The notes: generated by a model not told the origin, from the sequence alone. A stretch of 64,000 nt of DNA from Fasciola hepatica (GCA_948099385.1 CANUEZ040000159.1:7830501-7894500); one strand, 5' to 3'. Counted from the stretch's first letter, positions 1-15,912 are shown. Translations and numbers: made by a program.

Positions 1-306
1 AACTATGAAAAATCACAATTCTCATTCATTTGTCCACTCCAAAATAAACAATATCCATTCACACTACACACCATTCAACATTAGATCCTACTGAACATAT
101 ACCATCCGAGTGTACAACTATGATCACAAGTGGCCAGACGAGTACACACCACACATACCTCACGACCGAAAAGACAAGAGCAAAACACATAGTGTGCTTC
201 CCGCAACACATTCTATCCAAACAAATACATACTAAGTAATATCATCATGAACACTTGCACATGCAGCCTCAATGTTCGTTCGGTTACCAGTGACCCACAC
301 ACGAAT

Positions 307-612
307 AATTATGAAAAATCACACTTCTCATTCATTTGTCCACTCCAAAATAAACAATATCCATTCACACTACACACCATTCAACATTAGATCCTACTGA
401 ACATATACCATCCGAGTGTACAACTATGATCACGAGTGGCCAGACGAGTACACACTACGCATACCTCACGACCGAAAAGACAAGAGCAAAACACATAGTG
501 TGCTTCCCGCAACACATTCTATCCAAACAAATACATACTAAGTAATATCATCATGAACACTTGCACATGCAGCCTCAATGTTCGTTCGGTTACCAGTGAC
601 CCACACACGAAT
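307..612 (+). repeat. Representative 306-bp monomer (anatomy)
   Basis: Phase p1 is the first a of aattatgaaaaa. Composition of this copy by hand count: A 113, C 86, G 37, T 70 (40% GC); GC skew about -0.40 and AT skew about +0.23 on the + strand; 10 CpG. Short A-runs lie at p8-12, p41-44, p169-172 and p182-185. Six-base palindromes or sites include TGTACA (p111-116), TGATCA (p121-126, lost in the tgaac and cgaac variants), TGGCCA (p131-136, seen in every copy inspected) and GGTTACC (p282-288, nearly universal). A short inverted repeat CACA-tag-TGTG lies at p186-196. The sequence gagt occurs three times at p108, p128 and p140. The two 153-bp halves show no obvious similarity, so this is not a recent dimer. 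All three forward frames contain stop codons. Confidence 0.93.
492..502. other. Short inverted repeat CACA-tag-TGTG (one per monomer)
   Basis: At p186-196 each monomer has cacatagtgtg, a 4-bp arm, 3-base loop and 4-bp arm. One example is given here; it occurs in nearly every copy. The 2-bp deletion of the 304-bp monomers falls in its centre, leaving cacagtgtg with a single-base loop. The 1-bp deletion of the 305-bp monomer lies immediately beside it. Any binding role is unknown. Confidence 0.7.
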
Positions 613-1836
613 AATTATGAAAAATCACACTTCTCATTCATTTGTCCACTCCAAAATAAACAATATCCATTCACACTACACACCATTCAACATTAGATCC
701 TACTGAACATATACCATCCGAGTGTACAACTATGATCACGAGTGGCCAGACGAGTACACACTACGCATACCTCACGACCGAAAAGACAAGAGCAAAACAC
801 ATAGTGTGCTTCCCGCAACACATTCTATCCAAACAAATACATACTAAGTATTATCATCATGAACACTTGCACATGCAGCCTCAATGTTCGTTCGGTTACC
901 AGTGACCCACACACGAATAATTATGAAAAATCACACTTCTCATTCATTTGTCCACTCCAAAATAAACAATATCCATTCACACTACACACCATTCAACATT
1001 AGATCCTACTGAACATATACCATCCGAGTGTACAACTATGATCACGAGTGGCCAGACGAGTACACACTACGCATACCTCACGACCGAAAAGACAAGAGCA
1101 AAACACATAGTGTGCTTCCCGCAACACATTCTATCCAAACAAATACATACTAAGTAATATCATCATGAACACTTGCACATGCAGCCTCGTTGTTCGTTCG
1201 GTTACCAGTGACCCACACACGAATAATTATGGAAAATCACACTTCTCATTCATTTGTCCACTCCAAAATAAACAATATCCATTCACACTACACACCATTC
1301 AACATTAGATCCTACTGAACATATACCATCCGAGTGTACAACTATGATCACGAGTGGCCAGACGAGTACACACTACGCATACCTCACGACCGAAAAGACA
1401 AGAGCAAAACACATAGTGTGCTTCCCGCAACACATTCTATCCAAACAAATACATACTAAGTAATATCATCATGAACACTTGCACATGCAGCCTCGTTGTT
1501 CGTTCGGTTACCAGTGACCCACACACGAATAACTATGAAAAATCACCCTTCTCATTCACTTGTCCACTCCAAAATAAACAATATCCATTCACACTACACA
1601 CCATTCAACATTAGATCCTACTGAACATATAACATCCGAGTGTACAACTATGAACACGAGTGGCCAGACGAGTACACACTACGCATACCTCACGACCGAA
1701 AAGACAAGAGCAAAACACATAGTGTGCTTCCCGCAACACATTCTATCCAAACAAATACATACTAAGTAATATCATCATGAACACTTGCACATGCAGCCTC
1801 GTTGTTCGTTCGGTTACCAGTGACCCACACACGAAT

Positions 1837-4800
1837 AACTATGAAAAATCACAATTCTCATTCATTTGTCCACTCCAAAATAAACAATATCCATTCACAC
1901 TACACACCATTCAACATTAGATCCTACTGAACATATACCATCCGAGTGTACAACTATGATCACAAGTGGCCAGACGAGTACACACCACACATACCTCACG
2001 ACCGAAAAGACAAGAGCAAAACACATAGTGTGCTTCCCGCAACACATTCTATCCAAACAAATACATACTAAGTAATATCATCATGAACACTTGCACATGC
2101 AGCCTCAATGTTCGTTCGGTTACCAGTGACCCACACACGAATAATTATGAAAAATCACACTTCTCATTCATTTGTCCACTCCAAAATAAACAATATCCAT
2201 TCACACTACACACCATTCAACATTAGATCCTACTGAACATATACCATCCGAGTGTACAACTATGATCACGAGTGGCCAGACGAGTACACACTACGCATAC
2301 CTCACGACCGAAAAGACAAGAGCAAAACACATAGTGTGCTTCCCGCAACACATTCTATCCAAACAAATACATACTAAGTAATATCATCATGAACACTTGC
2401 ACATGCAGCCTCAATGTTCGTTCGGTTACCAGTGACCCACACACGAATAATTATGAAAAATCACACTTCTCATTCATTTGTCCACTCCAAAATAAACAAT
2501 ATCCATTCACACTACACACCATTCAACATTAGATCCTACTGAACATATACCATCCGAGTGTACAACTATGATCACGAGTGGCCAGACGAGTACACACTAC
2601 GCATACCTCACGACCGAAAAGACAAGAGCAAAACACATAGTGTGCTTCCCGCAACACATTCTATCCAAACAAATACATACTAAGTATTATCATCATGAAC
2701 ACTTGCACATGCAGCCTCAATGTTCGTTCGGTTACCAGTGACCCACACACGAATAATTATGAAAAATCACACTTCTCATTCATTTGTCCACTCCAAAATA
2801 AACAATATCCATTCACACTACACACCATTCAACATTAGATCCTACTGAACATATACCATCCGAGTGTACAACTATGATCACGAGTGGCCAGACGAGTACA
2901 CACTACGCATACCTCACGACCGAAAAGACAAGAGCAAAACACATAGTGTGCTTCCCGCAACACATTCTATCCAAACAAATACATACTAAGTAATATCATC
3001 ATGAACACTTGCACATGCAGCCTCGTTGTTCGTTCGGTTACCAGTGACCCACACACGAATAATTATGAAAAATCACACTTCTCATTCATTTGTCCACTCC
3101 AAAATAAACAATATCCATTCACACTACACACCATTCAACATTAGATCCTACTGAACATATAACATCCGACTGTACAACTATGAACACGAGTGGCCAGACG
3201 AGTACACACTACGCATACCTCACGACCGAAAAGACAAGAGCAAAACACATAGTGTGCTTCCCGCAACACATTCTATCCAAACAAATACATACTAAGTAAT
3301 ATCATCATGAACACTTGCACATGCAGCCTCAATGTTCGTTCGGTTACCAGTGACCCACACACGAATAACTATGAAAAATCACAATTCTCATTCATTTGTC
3401 CACTCCAAAATAAACAATATCCACTCACACTACACACCATTCAACATTAGATCCTACTGAACATATAACATCCGAGTGTACAACTATGAACACGAGTGGC
3501 CAGACGAGTACACACTACGCATACCTCACGACCGAAAAGACAAGAGCAAAACACATAGTGTGCTTCCCGCAACACATTCTATCCAAACAAATACATACTA
3601 AGTAATATCATCATGAACGCTTGCACATGCAGCCTCAATGTTCGTTCGGTTACCAGTGACCCACACACGAATAACTATGAAAAATCACCCTTCTCATTCA
3701 CTTGTCCACTCCAAAATAAACAATATCCATTCACACTACACACCATTCAACATTAGATCCTACTGAACATATAACATCCGAGTGTACAACTATGAACACG
3801 AGTGGCCAGACGAGTACACACCACACATACCTCACGACCGAAAAGACAAGAGCAAAACACATAGTGTGCTTCCCGCAACACATTCTATCCAAACAAATAT
3901 ATACTAAGTAATATCATCATGAACACTTGCACATGCAGCCTCAATGTTCGTTCGGTTACCAGTGACCCACACACGAATAATTATGAAAAATCACACTTCT
4001 CATTCATTTGTCCATTTCAAAATAAACAATATCCATTCACACTACACACCATTCAACATTAGATCCTACTGAACATATAACATCCGAGTGTACAACTATG
4101 ATCACGAGTGGCCAGACGAGTACACACTACGCATACCTCACGACCGAAAAGACAAGAGCAAAACACATAGTGTGATTCCCGCAACACATTCTATCCAAAC
4201 AAATACATACTAAGTAATATCATCATGAACGCTTGCACATGCAGCCTCAATGTTCGTTCGGTTACCAGTGACCCACACACGAATAACTATGAAAAATCAC
4301 ACTTCTCATTCATTTGTCCACTCCAAAATAAACAATATCCATTCACACTACACACCATTCAACATTAGATCCTACTGAACATATACCATCCGAGTGTACA
4401 ACTATGATCACGAGTGGCCAGACGAGTACACACTACGCATACCTCACGACCGAAAAGACAAGAGCAAAACACATAGTGTGCTTCCCGCAACACATTCTAT
4501 CCAAACAAATACACACTAAGTAATATCATCATGAACACTTGCACATGCAGCCTCAATGTTCGTTCGGTTACCAGTGACCCACACACGAATAATTATGGAA
4601 AATCACACTTCTCATTCATTTGTCCACTCCAAAATAAACAATATCCATTCACACTACACACCATTCAACATTAGATCCTACTGAACATATACCATCCGAG
4701 TGTACAACTATGATCACGAGTGGCCAGACGAGTACACACTACGCATACCTCACGACCGAAAAGACAAGAGCAAAACACATAGTGTGCTTCCCGCAACACA

Positions 4801-5202
4801 TTCTATCCAAACAAATACATACTAAGTAATATCATCATGAACACTTGCACATGCAGCCTCGTTGTTCGTTCGGTTACCAGTGACCCACACACGAATAACT
4901 ATGAAAAATCACCCTTCTCATTCACTTGTCCACTCCAAAATAAACAATATCCATTCACACTACACACCATTCAACATTAGATCCTACTGAACATATAACA
5001 TCCGAGTGTACAACTATGAACACGAGTGGCCAGACGAGTACACACTACGCATACCTCACGACCGAAAAGACAAGAGCAAAACACATAGTGTGCTTCCCGC
5101 AACACATTCTATCCAAACAAATACATACTAAGTAATATCATCATGAACACTTGCACATGCAGCCTCGTTGTTCGTTCGGTTACCAGTGACCCACACACGA
5201 AT
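1837..5202. repeat. 11-monomer HOR unit (3366 bp), copy 1
   Basis: Eleven 306-bp monomers, opened by the gatcacaag marker monomer and closed by the tatggaa and caccctt monomers. The internal order of private markers is taagtatt, ccgactg, ccactcac, tatatac, tccatttc, acacacta. The same order recurs in the next 3366 bp with one early monomer missing and an extra pair inserted around 7039-7650. Confidence 0.8.
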
Positions 5203-8200
5203 AACTATGAAAAATCACAATTCTCATTCATTTGTCCACTCCAAAATAAACAATATCCATTCACACTACACACCATTCAACATTAGATCCTACTGAACAT
5301 ATACCATCCGAGTGTACAACTATGATCACAAGTGGCCAGACGAGTACACACCACACATACCTCACGACCGAAAAGACAAGAGCAAAACACATAGTGTGCT
5401 TCCCGCAACACATTCTATCCAAACAAATACATACTAAGTAATATCATCATGAACACTTGCACATGCAGCCTCAATGTTCGTTCGGTTACCAGTGACCCAC
5501 ACACGAATAATTATGAAAAATCACACTTCTCATTCATTTGTCCACTCCAAAATAAACAATATCCATTCACACTACACACCATTCAACATTAGATCCTACT
5601 GAACATATACCATCCGAGTGTACAACTATGATCACGAGTGGCCAGACGAGTACACACTACGCATACCTCACGACCGAAAAGACAAGAGCAAAACACATAG
5701 TGTGCTTCCCGCAACACATTCTATCCAAACAAATACATACTAAGTATTATCATCATGAACACTTGCACATGCAGCCTCAATGTTCGTTCGGTTACCAGTG
5801 ACCCACACACGAATAATTATGAAAAATCACACTTCTCATTCATTTGTCCACTCCAAAATAAACAATATCCATTCACACTACACACCATTCAACATTAGAT
5901 CCTACTGAACATATACCATCCGAGTGTACAACTATGATCACGAGTGGCCAGACGAGTACACACTACGCATACCTCACGACCGAAAAGACAAGAGCAAAAC
6001 ACATAGTGTGCTTCCCGCAACACATTCTATCCAAACAAATACATACTAAGTAATATCATCATGAACACTTGCACATGCAGCCTCAATGTTCGTTCGGTTA
6101 CCAGTGACCCACACACGAATAATTATGAAAAATCACACTTCTCATTCATTTGTCCACTCCAAAATAAACAATATCCATTCACACTACACACCATTCAACA
6201 TTAGATCCTACTGAACATATAACATCCGACTGTACAACTATGAACACGAGTGGCCAGACGAGTACACACTACGCATACCTCACGACCGAAAAGACAAGAG
6301 CAAAACACATAGTGTGCTTCCCGCAACACATTCTATCCAAACAAATACATACTAAGTACTATCATCATGAACACTTGCACATGCAGCCTCGTTGTTCGTT
6401 CGGTTACCAGTGACCCACACACGAATAACTATGAAAAATCACAATTCTCATTCATTTGTCCACTCCAAAATAAACAATATCCACTCACACTACACACCAT
6501 TCAACATTAGATCCTACTGAACATATAACATCCGAGTGTACAACTACGAACACGAGTGGCCAGACGAGTACACACTACGCATACCTCACGACCGAAAAGA
6601 CAAGAGCAAAACACATAGTGTGCTTCCCGCAACACATTCTATCCAAACAAATACATACTAAGTAATATCATCATGAACACTTGCACATGCAGCCTCAATC
6701 TTCGTTCGGTTACCAGTGACCCACACACGAATAACTATGAAAAATCACCCTTCTCATTCACTTGTCCACTCCAAAATAAACAATATCCATTCACACTACA
6801 CACCATTCAACATTAGATCCTACTGAACATATAACATCCGAGTGTACAACTATGAACACGAGTGGCCAGACGAGTACACACCACACATACCTCACGACCG
6901 AAAAGACAAGAGCAAAACACATAGTGTGCTTCCCGCAACACATTCTATCCAAACAAATATATACTAAGTAATATCATCATGAACGCTTGCACATGCAGCC
7001 TCAATGTTCGTTCGGTTACCAGTGACCCACACACGAATAATTATGAAAAATCACACTTCTCATTCATTTGTCCACTCCAAAATAAACAATATCCATTCAC
7101 ACTACACACCATTCAACATTAGATCCTACTGAACATATACCATCCGAGTGTACAACTATGATCACAAGTGGCCAGACGAGTACACACTACGCATACCTCA
7201 CGACCGAAAAGACAAGAGCAAAACACATAGTGTGCTTCCCGCAACACATTCTATCCAAACAAATACATACTAAGTAATATCATCATGAACGCTTGCACAT
7301 GCAGCCTCGTTGTTCGTACGGTTACCAGTGACCCACACACGAATAACTATGAAAAATCACCCTTCTCATTCACTTGTCCACTCCAAAATAAACAATATCC
7401 ATTCCCACTACACACCATTCAACATTAGATCCTACTGAACATATAACATCCGAGTGTACAACTATGAACACGAGTGGCCAGACGAGTACACACCACACAT
7501 ACCTCACGACCGAAAAGACAAGAGCAAAACACATAGTGTGCTTCCCGCAACACATTCTATCCAAACAAATATATACTAAGTAATATCATCATGAACGCTT
7601 GCACATGCAGCCTCAATGTTCGTTCGGTTACCAGTGACCCACACACGAATAATTATGAAAAATCACACTTCTCATTCATTTGTCCATTTCAAAATAAACA
7701 ATATCCATTCACACTACACACCATTCAACATTAGATCCTACTGAACATATAACATCCGAGTGTACAACTATGATCACGAGTGGCCAGACGAGTACACACT
7801 ACGCATACCTCACGACCGAAAAGACAAGAGCAAAACACATAGTGTGCTTCCCGCAACACATTCTATCCAAACAAATACATACTAAGTAATATCATCATGA
7901 ACGCTTGCACATGGAGCCTCAATGTTCGTTCGGTTACCAGTGACCCACACACGAATAACTATGAAAAATCACACTTCTCATTCATTTGTCCACTCCAAAA
8001 TAAACAATATCCATTCACACTACACACCATTCAACATTAGATCCTACTGAACATATACCATCCGAGTGTACAACTATGATCACGAGTGGCCAGACGAAGA
8101 CACACTACGCATACCTCACGACCGAAAAGACAAGAGCAAAACACATAGTGTGATTCCCGCAACACATTCTATCCAAACAAATACACACTAAGTAATATCA

Positions 8201-8568
8201 TCATGAACACTTGCACATGCAGCCTCAATGTTCGTTCGGTTACCAGTGACCCACACACGAATAATTATGGAAAATCACACTTCTCATTCATTTGTCCACT
8301 CCAAAATAAACAATATCCATTCACACTACACACCATTCAACATTAGATCCTAATGAACATATAACATCCGAGTGTACAACTATGATCACGAGTGGCCAGA
8401 CGAGTACACACTACGCAAACCTCACGACCGAAAAAACAAGAGCAAAACACATAGTGTGCTTCCCGCAACACATTCTATCCAAACAAATACATACTAAGTA
8501 ATATCATCATGAACACTTGCACATGCAGCCTCAATGTTCGTTCGGTTACCAGTGACCAACACACGAAT
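5203..8568. repeat. 11-monomer HOR unit (3366 bp), copy 2
   Basis: Repeats the marker order of the preceding 11-mer: gatcacaag (5203), taagtatt (5741), ccgactg (near 6227), ccactcac (near 6481), tatatac (near 6958), tccatttc (near 7682), tatggaa (8263). One monomer before taagtatt has been lost. A monomer pair (starts 7039 and 7345) has no counterpart in copy 1 at that place; its second member resembles the preceding tatatac/caccctt monomer. Private changes include cgtacgg near 7315 and gacgaagac near 8094. Confidence 0.75.
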
Positions 8569-11500
8569 AATTATGAAAAATCACACTTCTCATTCAGTTG
8601 TCCACTCCAAAATAAACAATATCCATTCACACTACACACCATTCAACATTAGATCCTACTGAACATATAACATCCGAGTGTACAACTATGATCACGAGTG
8701 GCCAGACGAGTACACACTACGCATACCTCACGACCGAAAAAACAAGAGCAAAACACATAGTGTGCTTCCCGCAACACATTCTATCCAAACAAATACATAC
8801 TAAGTAATATCATCATGAACACTTGCACATGCAGCCTCAATGTTCGTTCGGTTACCAGTGACCCACACACGAATAACTATGAAAAATCACACTTCTCATT
8901 CATTTGTCCACTCCAAAATAAACAATATCCATTCACACTACACACCATTCAACATTAGATCCTAATGAACATATAACATCCGAGTGTACAACTACGAACA
9001 CGAATGGCCAGACGAGTACACACTACGCATACCTCACGACCGAAAAGACAAGAGCAAAACACATAGTGTGCTTCCCGCAACACATTCTATCCAAACAAAT
9101 ACACACTAAGTAATATCATCATGAACGCTTGCACATGCAGCCTCAATGTTCGTTCGGTTACCAGTGACCCACACACGAATAACTATGAAAAATCACACTT
9201 CTCATTCATTTGTCCACTCCAAAATAAACAATATCCATTCACACTACACACCATTCAACATTAGATCCTACTGAACATATACCATCCGAGTGTACAACTA
9301 TGAACACGAGTGGCCAGACGAGTACACACCACACATACCTCACGACCGAAAAGACAAGAGCAAAACACATAGTGTGATTCCCGCAACACATTCTATCCAA
9401 ACAAATACATACTAAGTAATATCATCATGAACGCTTGCACATGCAGCCTCAATGTTCGTTCGGTTACCAGTGACCCACACACGAATAACTATGAAAAATC
9501 ACACTTCTCATTCATTTGTCCACTCCAAAATAAACAATATCCATTCACACTACACACCATTCAACATTAGATCCTACTGAACATATACCATCCGAGTGTA
9601 CAACTATGAACACGAGTGGCCAGACGAGTACACACCACACATACCTCACGACCGAAAAGACAAGAGCAAAACACATAGTGTGATTCCCGCAACACATTCT
9701 ATCCAAACAAATACATACTAAGTAATATCATCATGAACGCTTGCACATGCAGCCTCAATGTTCGTTCGGTTACCAGTGACCCACACACGAATAACTATGA
9801 AAAATCACACTTCTCATTCATTTGTCCACTCCAAAATAAACAATATCCATTCACACTACACACCATTCAACATTAGATCCTACTGAACATATAACATCCG
9901 AGTGTACAACTATGAACACGAGTGGCCAGACGAGTACACACTACGCATACCTCACGACCGAAAAGACAAGAGCAAAACACATAGTGTGCTTCCCGCAACA
10001 CATTCTATCCAAACAAATACATACTAAGTAATATCATCATGAACGCTTGCACATGCAGCCTCGTTGTTCGTTCGGCTACCAGTGACCCACACACGAATAA
10101 CTATGAAAAATCACACTTCTCATTCATTTGTCCACTCCAAAATAAACAATATCCATTCACACTACACACCATTCAACATTAGATCCTACTGAACATATAA
10201 CATCCGAGTCTACAACTATGAACACGAGTGGCCAGACGAGTACACACTACGCATACCTCACGACCGAAATGACAAGAGCAAAACACATAGTGTGCTTCCC
10301 GCAACACATTCTATCCAAACAAATACATACTAAGTAATATCATCATGAACGCTTGCACATGCAGCCTCAATGTTCGTTCGGTTACCAGTGACCCACACAC
10401 GAATAACTATGAAAAATCACCCTTCTCATTCACTTGTCCACTCCAAAATAAACAATATCCATTCACACTACACACCATTCAACATTAGATCCTAATGAAC
10501 ATATAACATCCGAGTGTACAACTATGAACACGAGTGGCCAGACGAGTACACACCACACATACCTCACGACCGAAAAGACAAGAGCAAAACACATAGTGTG
10601 CTTCCCGCAACACATTCTATCCAAACAAATACATACTAAGTAATATCATCATGAACGCTTGCACATGCAGCCTCAATGTTCGTTCGGTTACCAGTGACCC
10701 ACACACGAATAATTATGAAAAATCACACTTCTCATTCATTTGTCCACTCCAAAATAAACAATATCCATTCACACTACACACCATTCAACATTAGATCCTA
10801 CTGAACATATAACATCCGAGTGTACAACTATGATCACGAGTGGCCAGACGAGTACACACTACGCATACCTCACGACCGAAAAGACAAGAGCAAAACACAT
10901 AGTGTGCTTCCCGCAACACATTCTATCCAAACAAATACATACTAAGTAATATCATCATGAACACTTGCACATGCAGCCTCAATGTTCGTTCGGTTACCAG
11001 TGACCCACACACGAATAATTATGAAAAATCACACTTCTCATTCATTTGTCCACTCCAAAATAAACAATATCCATTCACACTACACACCATTCAACATTAG
11101 ATCCTACTGAACATATAACATCCGAGTGTACAACTACGAACACGAGTGGCCAGACGAGTACACACTACGCATACCTCACGACCGAAAAGACAAGAGCAAA
11201 ACACATAGTGTGCTTCCCGCAACACATTCTATCCAAACAAATACATACTAAGTAATATCATCATGAACGCTTGCACATGCAGCCTCAATGTTCGTTCGGT
11301 TACCAGTGACCCACACACGAATAACTATGAAAAATCACACTTCTCATTCATTTGTCCACTCCAAAATAAACAATATCCATTCACACTACACACCATTCAA
11401 CATTAGATCCTACTGAACATATAACATCCGAGTGTACAACTATGAACACGAGTGGCCAGACGAGTACACACCACACATACCTCACGACCGAAAAAACAAG

Positions 11501-14500
11501 AGCAAAACACATAGTGTGCTTCCCGCAACACATTCTATCCAAACAAATACATACTAAGTAATATCATCATGAACGCTTGCACATGCAGCCTCGTTGTTCG
11601 TTCGGTTACCAATGACCCACACACGAATAACTATGAAAAATCACACTTCTCATTCATTTGTCCACTCCAAAATAAACAATATCCATTCACACTACACACC
11701 ATTCAACATTAGATCCTAATGAACATATAACATCCGAGTGTACAACTATGAACACGAGTGGCCAGACGAGTACACACTACGCATACCTCACGACCGAAAA
11801 GACAAGAGCAAAACACATAGTGTGCGTCCCGCAACACATTCTATCCAAACAAATACATACTAAGTAATATCATCATGAACACTTGCACATGCAGCCTCGT
11901 TGTTCGTTCGGTTACCAGTGACCCACACACGAATAATTATGAAAAATCACACTTCTCATTCATTTGTCCACTCCAAAATAAACAATATCCATTCACACTA
12001 CACACCATTCAACATTAGATCCTACTGAACATATAACATCCGAGTGTACAACTATGATCACGAGTGGCCAGACGAGTACACACTACGCATACCTCACGAC
12101 CGAAAAGACAAGAGCAAAACACATAGTGTGCTTCCCGCAACACATTCTATCCAAACAAATACATACTAAGTAATATCATCATGAACGCTTGCACATGCAG
12201 CCTCGTTGTTCGTTCGGTTACCAGTGACCCACACACGAATAACTATGAAAAATCACACTTCTCATTCATTTGTCCACTCCAAAATAAACAATATCCATTC
12301 ACACTACACACCATTCAACATTAGATCCTAATGAACATATAACATCCGAGTGTACAACTACGAACACGAATGGCCAGACGAGTACACACTACGCATACCT
12401 CACGACCGAAAAGACAAGAGCAAAACACATAGTGTGCTTCCCGCAACACATTCTATCCAAACAAATACATACTAAGTAATATCATCATGAACGCTTGCAC
12501 ATGCAGCCTCAATGTTCGTTCGGTTACCAGTGACCCACACACGAATAACTATGAAAAATCACACTTCTCATTCATTTGTCCACTCCAAAATAAACAATAT
12601 CCATTCACACTACACACCATTCAACATTAGATCCTACTGAACATATACCATCCGAGTGTACAACTATGAACACGAGTGGCCAGACGAGTACACACCACAC
12701 ATACCTCACGACCGAAAAGACAAGAGCAAAACACATAGTGTGATTCCCGCAACACATTCTATCCAAACAAATACATACTAAGTAATATCATCATGAACGC
12801 TTGCACATGCAGCCTCAATGTTCGTTCGGTTACCAGTGACCCACACACGAATAACTATGAAAAATCACACTTCTCATTCATTTGTCCACTCCAAAATAAA
12901 CAATATCCATTCACACTACACACCATTCAACATTAGATCCTACTGAACATATAACATCCGAGTGTACAACTATGAACACGAGTGGCCAGACGAGTACACA
13001 CTACGCATACCTCACGACCGAAAAGACAAGAGCAAAACACATAGTGTGCTTCCCGCAACACATTCTATCCAAACAAATACATACTAAGTAATATCATCAT
13101 GAACGCTTGCACATGCAGCCTCGTTGTTCGTTCGGCTACCAGTGACCCACACACGAATAACTATGAAAAATCACACTTCTCATTCATTTGTCCACTCCAA
13201 AATAAACAATATCCATTCACACTACACACCATTCAACATTAGATCCTACTGAACATATACCATCCGAGTGTACAACTATGATCACGAGTGGCCACACGAG
13301 TACACACCACACATACCTCACGACCGAAAAGACAAGAGCAAAACACATAGTGTGCTTCCCGCAACACATTCTATCCAAACAAATACATACTAAGTAATAT
13401 CATCATGAACGCTTGCACATGCATCCTCAATGTTCGTTCGGTTACCAGTGACCCACACACGAATAACTATGAAAAATCACACTTCTCATTCATTTGTCCA
13501 CTCCAAAATAAACAATATCCATTCACACTACACACCATTCAACATTAGATCCTACTGAACATATAACATCCGAGTGTACAACTATGATCACGAGTGGCCA
13601 GACGAGTACACACTACGCATACCTCACGACCGAAAAGACAAGAGCAAAACACATAGTGTGCTTCCCGCAACACATTCTATCCAAACAAATACATACTAAG
13701 TAATATCATCATGAACACTTGCACATGCAGCCTCAATGTTCGTTCGGTTACCAGTGACCCACACACGAATAATTATGAAAAATCACACTTCTCATTCATT
13801 TGTCCACTCCAAAATAAACAATATCCATTCACACTACACACCATTCAACATTAGATCCTACTGAACATATAACATCCGAGTGTACAACTACGAACACGAG
13901 TGGCCAGACGAGTACACACTACGCATACCTCACGACCGAAAAGACAAGAGCAAAACACATAGTGTGCTTCCCGCAACACATTCTATCCAAACAAATACAT
14001 ACTAAGTAATATCATCATGAACGCTTGCACATGCAGCCTCAATGTTCGTTCGGTTACCAGTGACCCACACACGAATAACTATGAAAAATCACACTTCTCA
14101 TTCATTTGTCCACTCCAAAATAAACAATATCCATTCACACTACACACCATTCAACATTAGATCCTACTGAACATATAACATCCGAGTGTACAACTACGAA
14201 CACGAGTGGCCAGACGAGTACACACTACGCATACCTCACGACCGAAAAGACAAGAGCAAAACACATAGTGTGCTTCCCGCAACACATTCTATCCAAACAA
14301 ATACATACTAAGTAATATCATCATGAACGCTTCCACATGCAGCCTCGTTGTTCGTTCGGTTACCAGTGACCCACACACGAATAATTATGAAAAATCACAC
14401 TTCTCATTCATTTGTCCACTCCAAAATAAACAATATCCATTCACACTACACACCATTCAACATTAGATCCTACTGAACATATAACATCCGAGTGTACAAC

Positions 14501-15912
14501 TATGAACACGAGTGGCCAGACGAGTACACACTACGCATACCTCACGACCGAAAAGACAAGAGCAAAACACATAGTGTGCGTCCCGCAACACATTCTATCC
14601 AAACAAATACATACTAAGTAATATCATCATGAACGCTTGCACATGCAGCCTCGTTGTTCGTTCGGTTACCAATGACCCACACACGAATAACTATGAAAAA
14701 TCACACTTCTCATTCATTTGTCCACTCCAAAATAAACAATATCCATTCACACTACACACCATTCAACATTAGATCCTAATGAACATATAACATCCGAGTG
14801 TACAACTATGAACACGAGTGGCCAGACGAGTACACACTACGCATACCTCACGACCGAAAAGACAAGAGCAAAACACATAGTGTGCGTCCCGCAACACATT
14901 CTATCCAAACAAATACATACTAAGTAATATCATCATGAACACTTGCACATGCAGCCTCGTTGTTCGTTCGGTTACCAGTGACCCACACACGAATAATTAT
15001 GAAAAATCACACTTCTCATTCATTTGTCCACTCCAAAATAAACAATATCCATTCACACTACACACCATTCAACATTAGATCCTACTGAACATATAACATC
15101 CGAGTGTACAACTACGAACACGAGTGGCCAGACGAGTACACACTACGCATACCTCACGACCGAAAAGACAAGAGCAAAACACATAGTGTGCTTCCCGCAA
15201 CACATTCTATCCAAACAAATACATACTAAGTAATATCATCATGAACGCTTGCACATGCATCCTCAATGTTCGTTCGGTTACCAGTGACCCACACACGAAT
15301 AACTATGAAAAATCACACTTCTCATTCATTTGTCCACTCCAAAATAAACAATATCCATTCACACTACACACCATTCAACATTAGATCCTAATGAACATAT
15401 AACATCCGAGTGTACAACTATGATCACGAGTGGCCAGACGAGTACACACTACGCATACCTCACGACCGAAAAGACAAGAGCAAAACACATAGTGTGCTTC
15501 CCGCAACACATTCTATCCAAACAAATACATACTAAGTAATATCATCATGAACACTTGCACATGCAGCCTCAATGTTCGTTCGGTTACCAGTGACCCACAC
15601 ACGAATAATTATGAAAAATCACACTTCTCATTCATTTGTCCACTCCAAAATAAACAATATCCATTCACACTACACACCATTCAACATTAGATCCTACTGA
15701 ACATATAACATCCGAGTGTACAACTACGAACACGAGTGGCCAGACGAGTACACACTACGCATACCTCACGACCGAAAAGACAAGAGCAAAACACATAGTG
15801 TGCTTCCCGCAACACATTCTATCCAAACAAATACATACTAAGTAATATCATCATGAACACTTGCACATGCAGCCTCAATGTTCGTTCGGTTACCAGTGAC
15901 CCACACACGAAT
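8569..15912. repeat. HOR domain 2: block of about 10 monomers duplicated with local gains and losses
   Basis: Monomers starting 8875-11629 correspond by markers to those starting 12241-14689: gaatggcc (near 9003 and 12369), tgattccc in a ccacac monomer (9181/9487 and 12547), cggctacc (10073 and 13133), aatgaccc (11611 and 14671) and tgcgtccc (near 11824 and 14884). Offsets move from 11 to 10 to 9 and back to 10 monomers, so single monomers were inserted or deleted after the duplication. The monomer pair at 9181 and 9487 looks like a recent single-monomer tandem duplication. Only satellite sequence is present. Confidence 0.8.

Larger units (their letters stand above)
1..1836. repeat. 6-monomer block, first copy
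   Basis: Monomers starting at 1, 307, 613 and 919 match, by diagnostic variants, those starting at 1837, 2143, 2449 and 2755 (offset 1836 bp). The last two monomers of the block (tatggaa at 1225, then the caccctt/cactt type at 1531) instead recur at 4591 and 4897. The following 11-monomer block therefore looks like this 6-mer with five extra monomers inserted before its final two. Confidence 0.8.
1..8568. repeat. HOR domain 1: 6- and 11-monomer blocks
   Basis: A marker monomer combining cacaatt (p14-20), gatcacaag (p122-130) and the ccacac variant begins at 1, 1837 and 5203, that is 6 and then 11 monomers apart. Supporting markers are taagtatt at 845, 2681 and 5741; ccgactg near 3167 and 6227; ccactcac near 3421 and 6481; tccatttc near 4012 and 7682; and tatggaa monomers at 1225, 4591 and 8263. 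Offsets are 6, 10, 11 or 12 monomers, so the blocks share order but individual monomers have been gained or lost between them. The tatacc allele at p99-104 is frequent here, unlike the middle of the window. No gene is present. Confidence 0.85.

Noticed and set aside
1..306. Monomer length divisible by three (102 codons), suggesting a tandem-repeat protein
   Set aside because: All three forward frames of the standard monomer hold stop codons, and no open frame spans even one full monomer in the normal copies.
7370..7564. 64-codon open frame on the minus strand
   Set aside because: Coincides with a private substitution (attcccac near 7402) in one monomer; no sign of coding.
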